From assembly GCF_030412915.1 (NCBI RefSeq), contig NZ_JAUHJR010000007.1:1-64000 (forward strand): a stretch of 64,000 nt of DNA. The letters are read 5' to 3'. The notes beneath the pieces are model-generated. The model saw only the letters and a program-made list of their open reading frames with translations, ran no database searches and had not been told where the DNA came from. Below are positions 51,688 through 63,953 of this stretch, one piece after another (position 1 is the first letter of the stretch; each line of letters opens with the position of its first letter). The DNA comes from Nocardioides abyssi. GTDB lineage: Bacteria; Actinomycetota; Actinomycetes; Propionibacteriales; Nocardioidaceae. Both the position numbers and the translations under genes were made by a program.

Positions 51688-52761
51688 GTGTTCGAGGCCG
51701 TCGAGGGCATGCTCGCCGAGCACGCCGCGCTGGAGCAGCAGCTCGGCGCGCCCGAGACCCACGCCGACGCCCGGCTGGCCAAGCGGCTCAACCAGCGCTA
51801 TGCCCAGCTGTCGTCGGTCATCGGTGCCTGGCGTGACTGGCAGGCGCTGGGGGAGGACCTCGAGGCGGCCCGCGAGCTGGCCGCCGAGGACCCGTCCTTC
51901 GCCGAGGAGGCCGAGTCGCTCGTGCCCCGCCTGGGCGAGGCCGAGGAGCGGCTGCGCCGGCTGCTGGTCCCGCGCGACCCCGCCGACGACAAGGACGCGA
52001 TCCTCGAGGTGAAGTCCGGCGAGGGCGGCGAGGAGTCGGCGCTGTTCGCCGGCGACCTGCTGCGCATGTACACCCGGTACGCCGAGGGGCGCGGCTGGAA
52101 GGTCGAGCTGCTGGACGCCACCGAGTCCGACCTCGGCGGCTACAAGTCGGTCACGGTCGCGGTCAAGGCCAAGGGCGCCTCGGAGCCCGGCGAGGCGCCG
52201 TACGGCCTGCTCAAGTTCGAGGGCGGCGTGCACCGCGTGCAGCGGGTGCCGGTGACCGAGTCGCAGGGGCGGGTCCACACCAGCGCCGCCGGCGTGCTCG
52301 TGATGCCCGAGGCCGAGCAGGTCGACGTGACGGTCGACGACAACGACCTGCGGATCGACGTCTTCCGCTCCAGCGGTCCGGGCGGCCAGAGCGTCAACAC
52401 CACCGACTCGGCCGTGCGGATCACCCACGTGCCGACCGGCATCGTCGTCTCCTGCCAGAACGAGAAGAGCCAGCTGCAGAACAAGGAGCAGGCGATGCGG
52501 ATCCTCCGGGCCCGGCTGCTCGCCGCCGCGCAGGAGGCCGCCGACGCGGAGGCCAGCGATGCGCGCCGTAGCCAGGTCCGCACCGTGGACCGCTCCGAGC
52601 GGATCCGCACCTACAACTTCCCGGAGAACCGGATCTCCGACCACCGCACCGGCTACAAGGCCTACAACCTCGACCAGGTGCTCGACGGCGACCTGCAGCC
52701 GGTGCTGGCCTCGTGCGTCGACGCCGACCTCGCCGACCGGCTCGAGGCGCTGGAGCAGTGA
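51688..52761 (+). CDS. prfA: Peptide chain release factor 1
   Basis: 357 aa from GTG 51688. GGQ loop in [30 protein letters not shown] (catalytic), [25 protein letters not shown] (domain 2) and the N-terminal helix pair. RF1 decodes UAA/UAG; the companion modification enzyme PrmC overlaps downstream by GTGA and methylates this very Gln. Confidence 0.95.
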   Translation: MFEAVEGMLAEHAALEQQLGAPETHADARLAKRLNQRYAQLSSVIGAWRDWQALGEDLEAARELAAEDPSFAEEAESLVPRLGEAEERLRRLLVPRDPADDKDAILEVKSGEGGEESALFAGDLLRMYTRYAEGRGWKVELLDATESDLGGYKSVTVAVKAKGASEPGEAPYGLLKFEGGVHRVQRVPVTESQGRVHTSAAGVLVMPEAEQVDVTVDDNDLRIDVFRSSGPGGQSVNTTDSAVRITHVPTGIVVSCQNEKSQLQNKEQAMRILRARLLAAAQEAADAEASDARRSQVRTVDRSERIRTYNFPENRISDHRTGYKAYNLDQVLDGDLQPVLASCVDADLADRLEALEQ

Positions 52762-53621
52762 GCGCGCCCGTGCGGCGCCGCACGGTGCTCGCCGAGGCCA
52801 CCGCCCGGCTGCGCGACGCCGGCGTCGCCAGCCCCGAGCACGACGCCGCCGAGCTGCTGGCCCACGTGCTCGGCACCACCCGCGGCCGGTTGGTCCTCGT
52901 CGACGAGGTCGCCCCCGCCGCCGTGGAGCAGTACGCCGCGCTGGTGGCGCGCCGCGCGGGGCGCGAGCCGCTCCAGCACCTGACCGGCTCGGCCTGGTTC
53001 CGCCACGTCGAGCTGGCCGTCGGCCCCGGCGTGTTCGTGCCGCGGCCGGAGACCGAGCTGCTCGCGGGGTGGGCCGTCGAGCGGCTCGCCGGGCTGGTGG
53101 CGGCGGGGGAGACCCCCGTGGTCGTCGACCTGTGCACCGGGTCCGGCGCGATCGCGAAGGCGTTGGCCGACGAGGTGCCGCAGGCACGCGTGCACGCGGT
53201 CGAGCTGGACGAGGCCGCCCACGGATGGGCGGAGCGCAACCTCGCCGGCACCGGGGTCGTGCTGTGCCAGGGCGACCTGGCCACGGCCTTCGACGACCTG
53301 GCCGGGTCGGTCGACGTGGTCACCTGCAACCCGCCGTACGTCCCGCTGGACGCCTGGGAGTCGGTGGCCCCCGAGGCGCGCGACCACGACCCCCACCTCG
53401 CGCTGTTCTCCGGCGACGACGGGCTCGACGCGATGCGCGTCCTGGAGCGCCGCGCGGCCGTGCTGCTGCGGCCCGGGGGAGTGGTCGGCGCGGAGCACGC
53501 CGACGTGCAGGGCGAGTCCGCGCCCGCCGTCTTCGCCGCGACCGGCCGGTGGACCGAGGTCCGCGACCACCGCGACCTGGCAGGTCGGGCGCGCTTCCTG
53601 ACGGCGCGGCTGGCACGATGA
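52758..53621 (+). CDS. prmC: Release factor glutamine methyltransferase PrmC
   Basis: 287 aa from GTG 52758. An N-terminal helical domain ([28 protein letters not shown]) and the SAM-binding [16 protein letters not shown], with the catalytic NPPYVP (N-P-P-Y). It methylates the GGQ glutamine of RF1/RF2. The overlap with prfA (GTGA) gives a fixed ratio of enzyme to target. Confidence 0.94.
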   Translation: MSAPVRRRTVLAEATARLRDAGVASPEHDAAELLAHVLGTTRGRLVLVDEVAPAAVEQYAALVARRAGREPLQHLTGSAWFRHVELAVGPGVFVPRPETELLAGWAVERLAGLVAAGETPVVVDLCTGSGAIAKALADEVPQARVHAVELDEAAHGWAERNLAGTGVVLCQGDLATAFDDLAGSVDVVTCNPPYVPLDAWESVAPEARDHDPHLALFSGDDGLDAMRVLERRAAVLLRPGGVVGAEHADVQGESAPAVFAATGRWTEVRDHRDLAGRARFLTARLAR

Positions 53622-53625
53622 CCCG

Positions 53626-54297
53626 GTGAGCGAGCGCTACCCGACCGGCACCGAGGACGAGCGCGAGGCGGCCGTGGAGGCAGCGACCCTGGCGGTCCAG
53701 CGCGGCGAGCTGGTCGTGATCCCCACCGACACCGTCTACGGCATCGCCGCCGACGCCTTCGACCCCGCGGCCGTCCACGACCTGCTCGAGGCCAAGGGTC
53801 GCGGCCGCGACATGCCCCCGCCGGTGCTGGTCAGCTCGCCGACGACGCTGGACGCGCTGGCCGTGCGGGTGCCCGGCTACGCCCGGACCCTGGTCGAGCA
53901 CTTCTGGCCCGGCCCGCTCACGATCGTGTGCCACCAGCAGACCTCGCTGCAGTGGGACCTCGGCGACACCCGCGGCACGGTCGCGGTGCGGATGCCCGAC
54001 CACCCCGTCGCGCTCGAGGTCCTCGAGCGCACCGGCCCGCTGGCGGTGTCCTCGGCCAACCTGTCGGGCATGCCCGCGGCCACCGACGCCGAGCAGGCCG
54101 AGGAGATGCTCGGCGACGAGGTCGTCGTGCTGGTCGACGCCGGGGAGTCCCCGGGCGGCGAGGCCTCGACGATCGTCGACTGCACCGGCGACCAGGGCCG
54201 CGTCCTGCGCCGCGGTGCGCTCTCCCTGGAGCAGCTCAACGAGGTCCTCGAGCCCCTGGGCGCCACGCTGACCGACGAGGGCCAGGCGAGCGCCTAG
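53626..54297 (+). CDS. L-threonylcarbamoyladenylate synthase (Sua5/YrdC/TsaC)
   Basis: 223 aa from GTG 53626. GELVVIPTDTVYGIAADAF and KGRGRDMPPPVLVSSPTTLDAL, SANLSGMP and STIVDCTG are the YrdC-fold blocks. It makes threonylcarbamoyl-AMP for the t6A37 modification of tRNA. The short form, without the C-terminal Sua5 domain. Shares the last base with the wecA start (TAGTG). Confidence 0.92.
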   Translation: MSERYPTGTEDEREAAVEAATLAVQRGELVVIPTDTVYGIAADAFDPAAVHDLLEAKGRGRDMPPPVLVSSPTTLDALAVRVPGYARTLVEHFWPGPLTIVCHQQTSLQWDLGDTRGTVAVRMPDHPVALEVLERTGPLAVSSANLSGMPAATDAEQAEEMLGDEVVVLVDAGESPGGEASTIVDCTGDQGRVLRRGALSLEQLNEVLEPLGATLTDEGQASA

Positions 54298-55454
54298 TGC
54301 GGGAGTACATCCTCGTCTTCCTCGTGGCCGCGACGGTGACCTACCTGCTCACCGTCGTGGCGCGGGAGATCGCGATCCGCACCGGTGCGGTGGCCGCGGT
54401 CCGGGACCGGGACGTGCACGACGAGCCGATCCCCTACCTGGGCGGGCTGGCGATGCTGGGCGGGCTCGTGGCGGCGTACCTCGTCGCCCGGGAGCTGCCG
54501 TTCCTCTCCCTCAGCGGGCCGTTCGTCTTCCGCGACGCCGGCATCGTGCTCATCGCCGGCGCGCTGATCTGCGCGGTCGGCGTGCTCGACGACATCTTCG
54601 AGCTCGACGCGTTGACCAAGCTCGGGGGACAGGTGCTGGCGGCGGGCTTCCTCATCGCCTTCGGCCTGCAGTACTTCTACGTGCCGCTCACCAACGGGGA
54701 GACGCTCTCGCTGGACCCCTCCCAGGGGGCGCTGCTCACGGGGTTCGTGATCGTGGCGACCGTCAACGCGGTCAACTTCGTCGACGGGCTGGACGGCCTG
54801 GCCGCGGGCGTCGTCGGCATCGGCGCGATCGCGTTCTTCGTCTTCTGCTACCAGCTCACCCGGCTCAACGACGCCCCGCGCGCGACGACCGCGGCGCTGC
54901 TCAGCGTGGCGCTGGCCGGGGTCTGCGTCGGGTTCCTGGTACACAACTTCCACCCCGCCCGGCTGTTCATGGGCGACTCCGGCTCGATGCTCATCGGGCT
55001 GGTGCTCTCGGCGAGCGCGGTGACGCTCACCGGGCAGTTCTCGGGCACCGAGATCGCCCGCGGCGGCTCGGGCACGCAGGCCAGCCTGCTGCCCACGCTG
55101 CTGCCGGTGCTGCTGCCCGTCTCCATCCTCGTGGTGCCGCTGCTGGACCTGGTGATGGCGGTCGTGCGCCGCACCCGGGCCGGGCGGTCGCCGTTCGCGC
55201 CCGACAAGCAGCACCTCCACCACCGCCTGCTGGAGATCGGGCACAGCCAGCGCCGCGCGGTGCTGATCATGTGGCTGTGGGCCGGCCTCATCGCGTTCGC
55301 CACCGTGTGCGCGAGCCTCTACACCGGGGTGTGGGTCTGGCTCTCGGTCGCCGCCCTGGCCGCGCTCACGGTGGTGCTCACCTTCGTGCTGCCCGTGCTG
55401 CACAAGCCGAAGGTGCTGGAGGTGCTCGATGAGCCCTCTCCGGAGACTTTGTGA
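54297..55454 (+). CDS. wecA: Undecaprenyl-phosphate GlcNAc-1-phosphate transferase (WecA/TagO-like)
   Basis: 385 aa from GTG 54297. Eleven or so helices of the MraY/WecA family; the aspartate-rich motif VGVLDDIFELDALTKLGGQVLAAG, NAVNFVDGLDGLAAGV, FMGDSGSM and the HLHHRLLEIGHSQRRAV cytosolic loop are all present. It starts polyprenyl-linked wall glycopolymers. The stop overlaps the CRP-type site in front of the ATP operon. Confidence 0.92.
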   Translation: MREYILVFLVAATVTYLLTVVAREIAIRTGAVAAVRDRDVHDEPIPYLGGLAMLGGLVAAYLVARELPFLSLSGPFVFRDAGIVLIAGALICAVGVLDDIFELDALTKLGGQVLAAGFLIAFGLQYFYVPLTNGETLSLDPSQGALLTGFVIVATVNAVNFVDGLDGLAAGVVGIGAIAFFVFCYQLTRLNDAPRATTAALLSVALAGVCVGFLVHNFHPARLFMGDSGSMLIGLVLSASAVTLTGQFSGTEIARGGSGTQASLLPTLLPVLLPVSILVVPLLDLVMAVVRRTRAGRSPFAPDKQHLHHRLLEIGHSQRRAVLIMWLWAGLIAFATVCASLYTGVWVWLSVAALAALTVVLTFVLPVLHKPKVLEVLDEPSPETL

Positions 55455-55464
55455 TAGTTTTCAC
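55451..55464 (+). promoter_or_regulatory. CRP-type site upstream of the ATP synthase operon
   Basis: GTGA-TAGTTT-TCAC (with T before: TGTGA-N6-TCACG) is a near-consensus CRP/GlxR palindrome, 58 bp before the first small gene of the atp unit. It overlaps the wecA stop codon. In Corynebacterium, GlxR controls the atp operon. Its AT-rich core could also be part of a -10. Confidence 0.6.
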
Positions 55465-55521
55465 GAGCGGTCGCAAGGCCGTTGACGACCGCGACGAGAC
55501 CCCTCCGAGGACGGCCGCCGG

Positions 55522-56040
55522 ATGAGCACCGAGAAGCCCCGCGAGACCCCGAGGACCCGCCGTGACGGCGGGTCGGCGGTCCTGGTCGGAGCGGCTCTCG
55601 GCACGGTGGCCGCGGGCCTGCTGGCCACCCTCGTCGGCGCCCTCGTCGACGGCGCCCCGGGGGCGTACGGCGCCCTCGTGGGAGCCGCCCTGGTGGTCGT
55701 CGTCTTCGCCTTCGGGTCCGCCACCGTCCACGCCGTCGCAGGCCTCCTGCCTGCGGCTTCGCTGGTCGTGGCGCTGCTGACCTACGTGCTCCAGCTGTTC
55801 GTCGTGCTGGTCGTGCTCTCCGCGCTCGACGGCTCCGGCGCGGTGGGGGACACCCTCTCGCGCGGGTGGCTCGCCGGCGCGGTCATCGTCGGCGCGCTGG
55901 CGTGGACCTTCGTCCAGGTCGCGCTCGCCTCCCGCGTGCGCATCCCGGTCTACGAGCTGCCCGAGCACGACGCCGGGCAGGCCGCTGGGCAGGACTCCGC
56001 GGAGCACCTGACCACCGCACAGCCCGGGGGTGATCGATGA
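55522..56040 (+). CDS. Membrane protein at the head of the ATP operon (AtpI-like position)
   Basis: 172 aa. Four hydrophobic helices (about 18-40, 48-62, 64-98, 110-130), Gly/Ala/Val-rich, with polar ends. The sequence does not clearly match AtpI, but the same position in actinobacterial atp operons holds an AtpI-like or hypothetical membrane protein (Rv1303 position). Stops 30 bp before the next gene. Confidence 0.6.
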   Translation: MSTEKPRETPRTRRDGGSAVLVGAALGTVAAGLLATLVGALVDGAPGAYGALVGAALVVVVFAFGSATVHAVAGLLPAASLVVALLTYVLQLFVVLVVLSALDGSGAVGDTLSRGWLAGAVIVGALAWTFVQVALASRVRIPVYELPEHDAGQAAGQDSAEHLTTAQPGGDR

Positions 56041-56070
56041 CCTCCCACGCCTGCTATCGTCCGGGGCGCC

Positions 56071-56328
56071 ATGAGTCAGCAGGACCAACCCGCTGTTCCT
56101 CAGGACGGCCCGAGGGGCGATCCGTGGCACGCCTTCGGCTACATCGTCTCGGGCGTGGCGGTCTACGGCGTCCTGGGGTACCTCGCGGACCGGTGGCTCG
56201 GCACGACGTACCTCGTGGCTGTCGGCATCCTGATCGGTGCCACGCTCGGGATCTACATGACCTTCGCTCGTTTCAACCGTGTCCGGCCGGACGACCAGCC
56301 GCCGCACGAGCAGTCGCACGACAGATAG
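56071..56328 (+). CDS. AtpZ/AtpI-family protein
   Basis: 85 aa. A two-helix hairpin (FGYIVSGVAVYGVLGYLADRWLGTTYLVAVGILIGATLGIYMTF) flanked by charged tails; the G-Y-x-x-D-R-W-x-G-T pattern is the AtpZ/AtpI signature. The family supports c-ring assembly or Mg2+/Ca2+ handling. It ends 10 bp before atpB. Confidence 0.8.
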   Translation: MSQQDQPAVPQDGPRGDPWHAFGYIVSGVAVYGVLGYLADRWLGTTYLVAVGILIGATLGIYMTFARFNRVRPDDQPPHEQSHDR

Positions 56329-56338
56329 AGGAGAACTG

Positions 56339-57160
56339 GTGAACGTCGCAGCCGTGGTGCGTTCCGCAGACGGGTTCACCCCGCCCGGACCGGCCGACTT
56401 CGACCTCCCCGCCATCGGCGGCGGCTCGACGATGGACTTCCTCGGGCAGGAGGCGGTCCTCGGCGTCACCAAGCCGATGCTCCAGATCGTGCTCGCCGCG
56501 ATCCTGGTCTTCGCGTTCTTCAAGGTCGCCTCGGCCAAGCGCGCGATGGTGCCCGGCAAGCTGCAGTTCGTCGGTGAGGAGGCCTACGGCTTCGTCCGCA
56601 ACTCCCTCGGCCGCGAGATCATCGGCAGCCACGACTTCCAGAAGTACACGCCGTACCTCTTCGCGCTGTTCTTCTTCATCCTGCTCAACAACCTCTTCGC
56701 GTCGATCCCCCTCCTGCAGTTCCCGACGTTCTCCCGCTCGGGGATGGTCTACTCCCTGGCGCTGCTGAGCTGGGTCGTCTACAACGTCGCCGGCATCCGC
56801 AAGCACGGGTTCGTCGGCTACTTCAAGCTGCAGTCGGTCCCCGCCGGCATCGGCGGCCCGATGCTGATCCTGCTCGTGCCGCTGGAGTTCATGTCGAACA
56901 TCCTCGTGCGGCCGGTCACCCTGGCCCTGCGACTCTTCGCGAACATGTTCGCCGGCCACCTGCTGCTGATCCTCTTCGCCCTCGGCGGTGAGTACCTGGT
57001 GACCGAGATGGCGATCCAGTACGCACCCGTCGGCGTCATCGCGTGGCTGCTGTTCATCGCCGTCGCCTTCCTGGAGATCCTGATCCAGTTCCTCCAGGCC
57101 TACGTCTTCGTCCTGCTCAACGCCATGTACATCAGCGGCGCGATCGCGGACGAGCACTGA
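56339..57160 (+). CDS. atpB: ATP synthase subunit a
   Basis: 273 aa from GTG 56339, chosen because GAGGAG lies just upstream and the frame upstream is opposite-coded. Hydrophobic helices throughout; RPVTLALRLFANMFAGH holds the essential Arg (ALRLFAN) facing the c-ring, and VAFLEILIQFLQAYVFVLLNAMYIS is the last helix pair. It forms the proton half-channels. Confidence 0.94.
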   Translation: MNVAAVVRSADGFTPPGPADFDLPAIGGGSTMDFLGQEAVLGVTKPMLQIVLAAILVFAFFKVASAKRAMVPGKLQFVGEEAYGFVRNSLGREIIGSHDFQKYTPYLFALFFFILLNNLFASIPLLQFPTFSRSGMVYSLALLSWVVYNVAGIRKHGFVGYFKLQSVPAGIGGPMLILLVPLEFMSNILVRPVTLALRLFANMFAGHLLLILFALGGEYLVTEMAIQYAPVGVIAWLLFIAVAFLEILIQFLQAYVFVLLNAMYISGAIADEH

Positions 57161-57252
57161 GCCTCGCGCTCGGAGCACCCGAACCAACCAGCACCACCTG
57201 CACGACCAGCACGACCTCTGATTAGCAGGAACACACCGAAAGGAAGATTGCC

Positions 57253-57471
57253 GTGGAAGGCACTCTGAACGGCTCGCTCAACATGATCGGCTACGGCCTC
57301 GCGGCCATCGGTCCCGGTATCGGTATCGGTCTGATCTTCGCGGCCTACATCGCCGGCGTTGCCCGTCAGCCGGAGGCCCAGAGCCGCCTCCAGTCGATCG
57401 CGATCCTGGGCTTCGCCCTCGCGGAGGCGCTGGCCATCATCGGTATCGCCCTCGCGTTCGTCCTCAGCTGA
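57253..57471 (+). CDS. atpE: ATP synthase subunit c
   Basis: 72 aa from GTG 57253. Two helices with [22 protein letters not shown] (loop RQP) and [18 protein letters not shown], in which Glu58 is the proton-carrying carboxylate. GPGIGIGLI is the GxGxGxG helix packing motif. A 92-bp gap to atpB contains a separate ribosome site (AAAGGAAG). Confidence 0.95.
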   Translation: MEGTLNGSLNMIGYGLAAIGPGIGIGLIFAAYIAGVARQPEAQSRLQSIAILGFALAEALAIIGIALAFVLS

Positions 57472-57490
57472 TCACGCCCTCCGCCTGTAG

Positions 57491-58075
<585 letters not shown>

Positions 58076-58087
58076 GGAGGAGCACTG

Positions 58088-58906
58088 ATGACCTCCTCGT
58101 TCCGCGGCGCCTCCGCCGACGCCGTGGCGACCCTCACCGACGAGCTGGGGGGAGCGGTCTCGGGTTCGCCGGAGACCGCCACCACCGTCGCCGGTGAGCT
58201 GTTCTCGGTGTCGCAGACCCTGCGCACCGAGGGCCCGCTGCGCCGCTTCGTCACCGACGCGTCCCTGCCCACCGAGGCCAAGACCGGTCTCGTGGGCCAG
58301 GTGCTCGGCGGCAAGGTGTCCGACGCGACCCTGTCGGTGGTCCGGTCGGCGGTCAGCCGTCGCTGGACGTCCGCCGGCGACCTGCCCCACGCGCTCGAGC
58401 ACGTGGGCGTGGTGTCGGCGGTCAAGGGCGCCGGGGACCAGGCGGGTCGTCTCTCCGACGAGCTGTTCGGCTTCGCGCAGACCGTCAAGGACACCCCCGA
58501 GCTGCGCGACGCGCTCTCGGACCCCGCTCGTACGCTCGAGGACAAGGCTCGGCTCGTGCACTCCCTGCTCGACGGCAGGGCCCTGCCGGCCACGGTCACC
58601 CTCGTCGTCCAGTCGCTGGCCGGCACCCACCGCACGGTGAGCGTCGCGCTGGCCGAGTACCAGAAGGTCGCGGCCGACGCCCGGAACCAGGGCGTGGCGA
58701 CCGTGCGGGTGGCTCGTGACCTGACCGACGCCGAGCGGGACCGCCTCGCGGACGCGCTGTCACGGCAGTACGGCCGGCCGGTGCACCTCAACCTGCTGGT
58801 GGACCCCACGGTCCTCGGCGGGCTCCGGGTCGAGATCGGTGACGACGTCATCGACGGCACCGTGTCCAGCCGTCTCGACGACGCCCGGCGTCGTCTCGCC
58901 GGCTGA
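58088..58906 (+). CDS. atpH: ATP synthase subunit delta
   Basis: 272 aa, longer than the 180 aa of proteobacterial delta, normal for actinobacteria. The C terminus [65 protein letters not shown] is the delta signature. The N-terminal half is the helical OSCP domain. Links the b stalk to the top of F1. Confidence 0.92.
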   Translation: MTSSFRGASADAVATLTDELGGAVSGSPETATTVAGELFSVSQTLRTEGPLRRFVTDASLPTEAKTGLVGQVLGGKVSDATLSVVRSAVSRRWTSAGDLPHALEHVGVVSAVKGAGDQAGRLSDELFGFAQTVKDTPELRDALSDPARTLEDKARLVHSLLDGRALPATVTLVVQSLAGTHRTVSVALAEYQKVAADARNQGVATVRVARDLTDAERDRLADALSRQYGRPVHLNLLVDPTVLGGLRVEIGDDVIDGTVSSRLDDARRRLAG

Positions 58907-58953
58907 CCCACCCCTCACTTCACAGCTGTAGAGACAAGAGAGAAGGAACCGAG

Positions 58954-60591
58954 ATGACGGAGCTCTCCATCCGTCCGGAGGAGATCCGCGACGCGCTGCA
59001 GAAGTACGTCGCCGACTACCGGCCCGAGGCCGCGAGCCGCGAAGAGGTCGGCATCGTGGCGGAGGCCGGCGACGGCATCGCCCGCGTCAGCGGCCTGCCG
59101 TCGGCCATGGCCAACGAGCTGCTCGAGTTCGAGGACGGCACGCTCGGCCTGGCGCTCAACCTCGACACCCGCGAGATCGGCGTCGTCATCCTCGGTGACT
59201 TCGACAAGATCGAGGAGGGCCAGACGGTCCGGCGGACCGGGGAGATCCTCTCGGTCCCGGTCGGCGAGGGCTACCTCGGCCGCGTCGTGGACCCGCTGGG
59301 CAACCCGATCGACGGCCTCGGCGACATCGAGACCAGCGGCCGCCGCGCCCTGGAGCTCCAGGCCCCGTCGGTGATGCAGCGCAAGTCGGTGCACGAGCCG
59401 CTGGCCACCGGCATCAAGGCGATCGACGCCCTGACCCCGATCGGCCGCGGTCAGCGCCAGCTGATCATCGGTGACCGCGCCACCGGCAAGACCACGGTCG
59501 CGATCGACACGATCATCAACCAGAAGCAGTACTGGGAGACCGGCGACCCGAGCAAGCAGGTCCGCTGCATCTACGTCGCGGTCGGCCAGAAGGGCTCGAC
59601 CATCGCCTCGGTGCGCGGCGCGCTCGAGGAGGCCGGTGCGCTGGAGTACACCACCATCGTCGCCTCGCCGGCGTCGGACTCCGCGGGCTTCAAGTACCTC
59701 GCGCCGTACACCGGCTCGGCCATCGGCCAGCACTGGATGTACGACGGCAAGCACGTCCTCATCGTCTTCGACGACCTGACCAAGCAGGCCGAGGCCTACC
59801 GCGCCGTGTCGCTGCTGCTGCGCCGCCCGCCGGGCCGTGAGGCCTACCCGGGCGACGTGTTCTACCTGCACAGCCGCCTGCTCGAGCGCTGCGCGAAGCT
59901 CTCCGACGACCTCGGTGCGGGCTCGATGACCGGTCTGCCGATGGTCGAGACCAAGGCCAACGACGTCTCGGCGTTCATCCCGACCAACGTCATCTCGATC
60001 ACCGACGGCCAGATCTTCCTGCAGTCGGACCTGTTCGCGGCCAACCAGCGCCCGGCGATCGACGTCGGTGTCTCGGTCTCCCGCGTCGGTGGCGCGGCGA
60101 TGACCAAGGCGCTCAAGGCCGTCACCGGTTCGCTGAAGGTCGACCTGGCGCAGTTCCGCGCGATGGAGGCGTTCGCGATGTTCGCCTCCGACCTCGACGC
60201 GGCCTCGCGCCAGCAGCTCGACCGCGGCCAGCGCCTGATGGCGCTGCTCAAGCAGCCGGCCTACTCGCCCTACCCGGTCGAGGAGATGACGGTCTCGCTG
60301 TGGCTCGGCACGACCGGTCGTCTCGACCGCGTCCCGGTCGAGGACGTCGCTCGCTTCGAGCGCGAGTTCCTCGACTACCTGCGTCGCTCGCACGAGGGCA
60401 TCCTCAACGCGATCCGTGAGTCCCTGAAGTTCGAGGACGACACGGCCTCTGCGGTCGAGGACGCCTACACCTCCTTCCTCGACCAGTTCGAGACCTCCGA
60501 GGGCGGGTCGATCAAGGTCGGCCACGAGGCTCCGGCCGAGGCGCTCGAGGACGAGGACCAGGAGCAGATCGTCAAGCAGAAGCGGGGCTGA
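58954..60591 (+). CDS. atpA: ATP synthase subunit alpha
   Basis: 545 aa. Walker A GDRATGKT (173-180), catalytic-interface Arg in [19 protein letters not shown]-terminal [14 protein letters not shown]. The final 40 residues ([23 protein letters not shown]...) are a charged extension found in actinobacterial alpha, involved in ATPase inhibition in mycobacteria. Stop is 3 bp before atpG. Confidence 0.97.
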   Translation: MTELSIRPEEIRDALQKYVADYRPEAASREEVGIVAEAGDGIARVSGLPSAMANELLEFEDGTLGLALNLDTREIGVVILGDFDKIEEGQTVRRTGEILSVPVGEGYLGRVVDPLGNPIDGLGDIETSGRRALELQAPSVMQRKSVHEPLATGIKAIDALTPIGRGQRQLIIGDRATGKTTVAIDTIINQKQYWETGDPSKQVRCIYVAVGQKGSTIASVRGALEEAGALEYTTIVASPASDSAGFKYLAPYTGSAIGQHWMYDGKHVLIVFDDLTKQAEAYRAVSLLLRRPPGREAYPGDVFYLHSRLLERCAKLSDDLGAGSMTGLPMVETKANDVSAFIPTNVISITDGQIFLQSDLFAANQRPAIDVGVSVSRVGGAAMTKALKAVTGSLKVDLAQFRAMEAFAMFASDLDAASRQQLDRGQRLMALLKQPAYSPYPVEEMTVSLWLGTTGRLDRVPVEDVARFEREFLDYLRRSHEGILNAIRESLKFEDDTASAVEDAYTSFLDQFETSEGGSIKVGHEAPAEALEDEDQEQIVKQKRG

Positions 60592-60594
60592 CGC

Positions 60595-61524
60595 ATGGCC
60601 GTATCGCTGCGTGAGTACCGCGCGCGGATCAAGTCGACGGAGTCGATGAAGAAGATCACGCGCGCCATGGAGCTCATCGCTGCGTCCCGGATCATCAAGG
60701 CGCAGCAGCGGGCACAGGCGGCAGCGCCGTACGCCCGTGAGCTGACCCGCGCGGTGTCGGCGGTGGCGACGTTCTCGAACGTCGACCACCCGCTGACCCG
60801 CGAGGAGGAGAACCCCAAGCGGGCGGCCGTGCTGATCGTGACCAGCGACCGCGGGCTCGCCGGCGCGTACTCCGCGAACGTGCTCAAGGAGGCGGAGCGG
60901 CTCGCCGAGAAGCTCCGGTCCGAGGGCAAGGAGATCGACACCTACATCTGCGGCCGCAAGGGCGAGGCGTACTACAAGTTCCGCCAGCGCCCGGTCGTGC
61001 GGTCGTGGACCGGCTTCTCCGACCAGCCGTCGTACGACGTGGCGGCAGAGGTCGGCGCCGCGCTCATCGAGTCCTTCCTCAAGCAGCAGGGCGAGGAGGG
61101 AGACGTCGACGAGGTCCACCTCGTCTACACGCGCTTCCGCTCGATGCTCACCCAGGAGCCGACCGCGGTCCGGCTCCTGCCGCTCGAGGTCGTCGAGGCC
61201 GAGGAGGGTGGCTCGGCCGAGCGGCCGGACCCCTCCGACGTGCTCCCGCTCTACGAGTTCGAGCCCTCGGCCGAGGCGGTGCTGGACGGGCTGCTGCCGC
61301 AGTACGTCCAGAGCCGGGTGTTCTTCGCGCTGCTCCAGGCGGCGGCGTCCGAGCTCGCCGCGCGCCAGAAGGCGATGAAGTCCGCCACGGACAACGCCGA
61401 CGAGCTGATCAAGAAGTACACGCGCATCGCCAACCAGGCCCGCCAGGCCGGTATTACCCAGGAAATCAGCGAGATCGTCGGTGGCGTCAACGCACTCGCC
61501 GACGCGAACTCCGGGAGTGAGTGA
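60595..61524 (+). CDS. atpG: ATP synthase subunit gamma
   Basis: 309 aa. N-terminal coil [30 protein letters not shown] and C-terminal coil [47 protein letters not shown] form the rotor shaft. It has an actinobacteria-type insertion before the C-terminal helix ([18 protein letters not shown]). 6 bp to atpD. Confidence 0.96.
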   Translation: MAVSLREYRARIKSTESMKKITRAMELIAASRIIKAQQRAQAAAPYARELTRAVSAVATFSNVDHPLTREEENPKRAAVLIVTSDRGLAGAYSANVLKEAERLAEKLRSEGKEIDTYICGRKGEAYYKFRQRPVVRSWTGFSDQPSYDVAAEVGAALIESFLKQQGEEGDVDEVHLVYTRFRSMLTQEPTAVRLLPLEVVEAEEGGSAERPDPSDVLPLYEFEPSAEAVLDGLLPQYVQSRVFFALLQAAASELAARQKAMKSATDNADELIKKYTRIANQARQAGITQEISEIVGGVNALADANSGSE

Positions 61525-62988
<1,464 letters not shown>

Positions 62989-62996
62989 GGTCCGAC

Positions 62997-63389
62997 ATGG
63001 CTGAGAACCTCACGGTGTCCCTCGTCGCGGCCGACCGCACGGTCTGGTCCGGCGAGGCCACCATGGTCATCGCCCGCACGGTGGAGGGGGACGTCGGCGT
63101 GCTGCGCGGTCACGCGCCGATGCTCTCCCTGCTCACCGACGCGGTCGTGGAGATCGCAGAGGTCGGTGGTGACGTCGTCGTCGCCGCGGTCGACGGAGGG
63201 TTCCTCTCCGTCGCCGCGGACCGGGTCTCGATCCTCTCCGAGCGGGCCGTGCTCGCCGCGGAGGTCGACGTCGACCAGACCCGCGCCGAGCTCGACGAGG
63301 CCCGCGGCCTGATCGGGTCCGAGGACGAGGCGGAGCGCCGCGTGCGCCGCGCCGAGGCCCGGATCCGCGCGGTCGAGCGGGCCCGCTGA
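62997..63389 (+). CDS. atpC: ATP synthase subunit epsilon
   Basis: 130 aa from ATG 62997. Beta-sandwich (TVSLVAADRTVWSGEATMVIARTVEGDVGVLRGHAPMLSLL) and a C-terminal helix pair (DEARGLIGSEDEAERRVRRAEARIRAVERAR). Last atp gene; 8 bp after atpD. Rotor subunit and ATPase inhibitor. Confidence 0.93.
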   Translation: MAENLTVSLVAADRTVWSGEATMVIARTVEGDVGVLRGHAPMLSLLTDAVVEIAEVGGDVVVAAVDGGFLSVAADRVSILSERAVLAAEVDVDQTRAELDEARGLIGSEDEAERRVRRAEARIRAVERAR

Positions 63390-63509
63390 GGGTCGGCGTA
63401 CGCCGCCTCGCAGCTCCGCTCACACCCTGCTCCACCCAGCACGACCCGGCACCGGGCTCCCCGTCGTCGCCCGCTAGGGTGACGACACTTCCGAGGGAGA
63501 GGGGACCCG

Positions 63510-63953
63510 ATGCCGGTGTGGCAGTGGCTGCTCGACGCAGCCGGTCTGCTGCTCCTGCTCGTCCTGCTCTACGGCGTCGCCCTCATCGTGCGTCGCCGGG
63601 TGCTGTCCCGCCACGGGGGCACCTTCGAGCTCAGCCACCGCGTCCGGTCCGAGAGGGCCGGACGCGGTTGGGTTCTCGGGCTTGGCCGCTACTCCGGTGA
63701 GCGCCTGGAGTGGTTCCGGATCTTCTCGCTCTCGCCGCGGCCCAAGCGTGCCTGGCAGCGCGACGTCCTGGTCTACGACGGCCGCCGGGAGCCGGAGGCG
63801 CCCGAGCAGATGTCGCTCTACCCCGACCACCTCGTCATCTCCTGCCAGACCCGCGAGGGCGAGGTGGAGCTGGCGATGAGCCCCGCCTCGTTGACCGGCT
63901 TCCAGGCCTGGCTCGAGGCCCGACCGCCTGGCACCGACTGGACCCGTGGCTGA
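63510..63953 (+). CDS. DUF2550 protein
   Basis: 147 aa from ATG 63510. A single N-terminal membrane helix (LLDAAGLLLLLVLLYGVALIV) is followed by a soluble domain FELSHRVRSERAGRGWVLGLGRYSGERLEWFRIFSLSPRPKRAW, typical of DUF2550, which lies next to atpC in many actinobacteria (Rv1312 position). TAGGGT (63475-63480) and GAGGGAGAGGGGA provide a promoter -10 and ribosome site, so it can be expressed apart from atp. Function unknown. Confidence 0.85.
   Translation: MPVWQWLLDAAGLLLLLVLLYGVALIVRRRVLSRHGGTFELSHRVRSERAGRGWVLGLGRYSGERLEWFRIFSLSPRPKRAWQRDVLVYDGRREPEAPEQMSLYPDHLVISCQTREGEVELAMSPASLTGFQAWLEARPPGTDWTRG

Noticed and set aside
49684-53187. A 1167-codon minus-strand frame across the kinase, rpmE and prfA
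   Set aside because: Crosses three clearly real genes and their promoters and terminator; low complexity composition.
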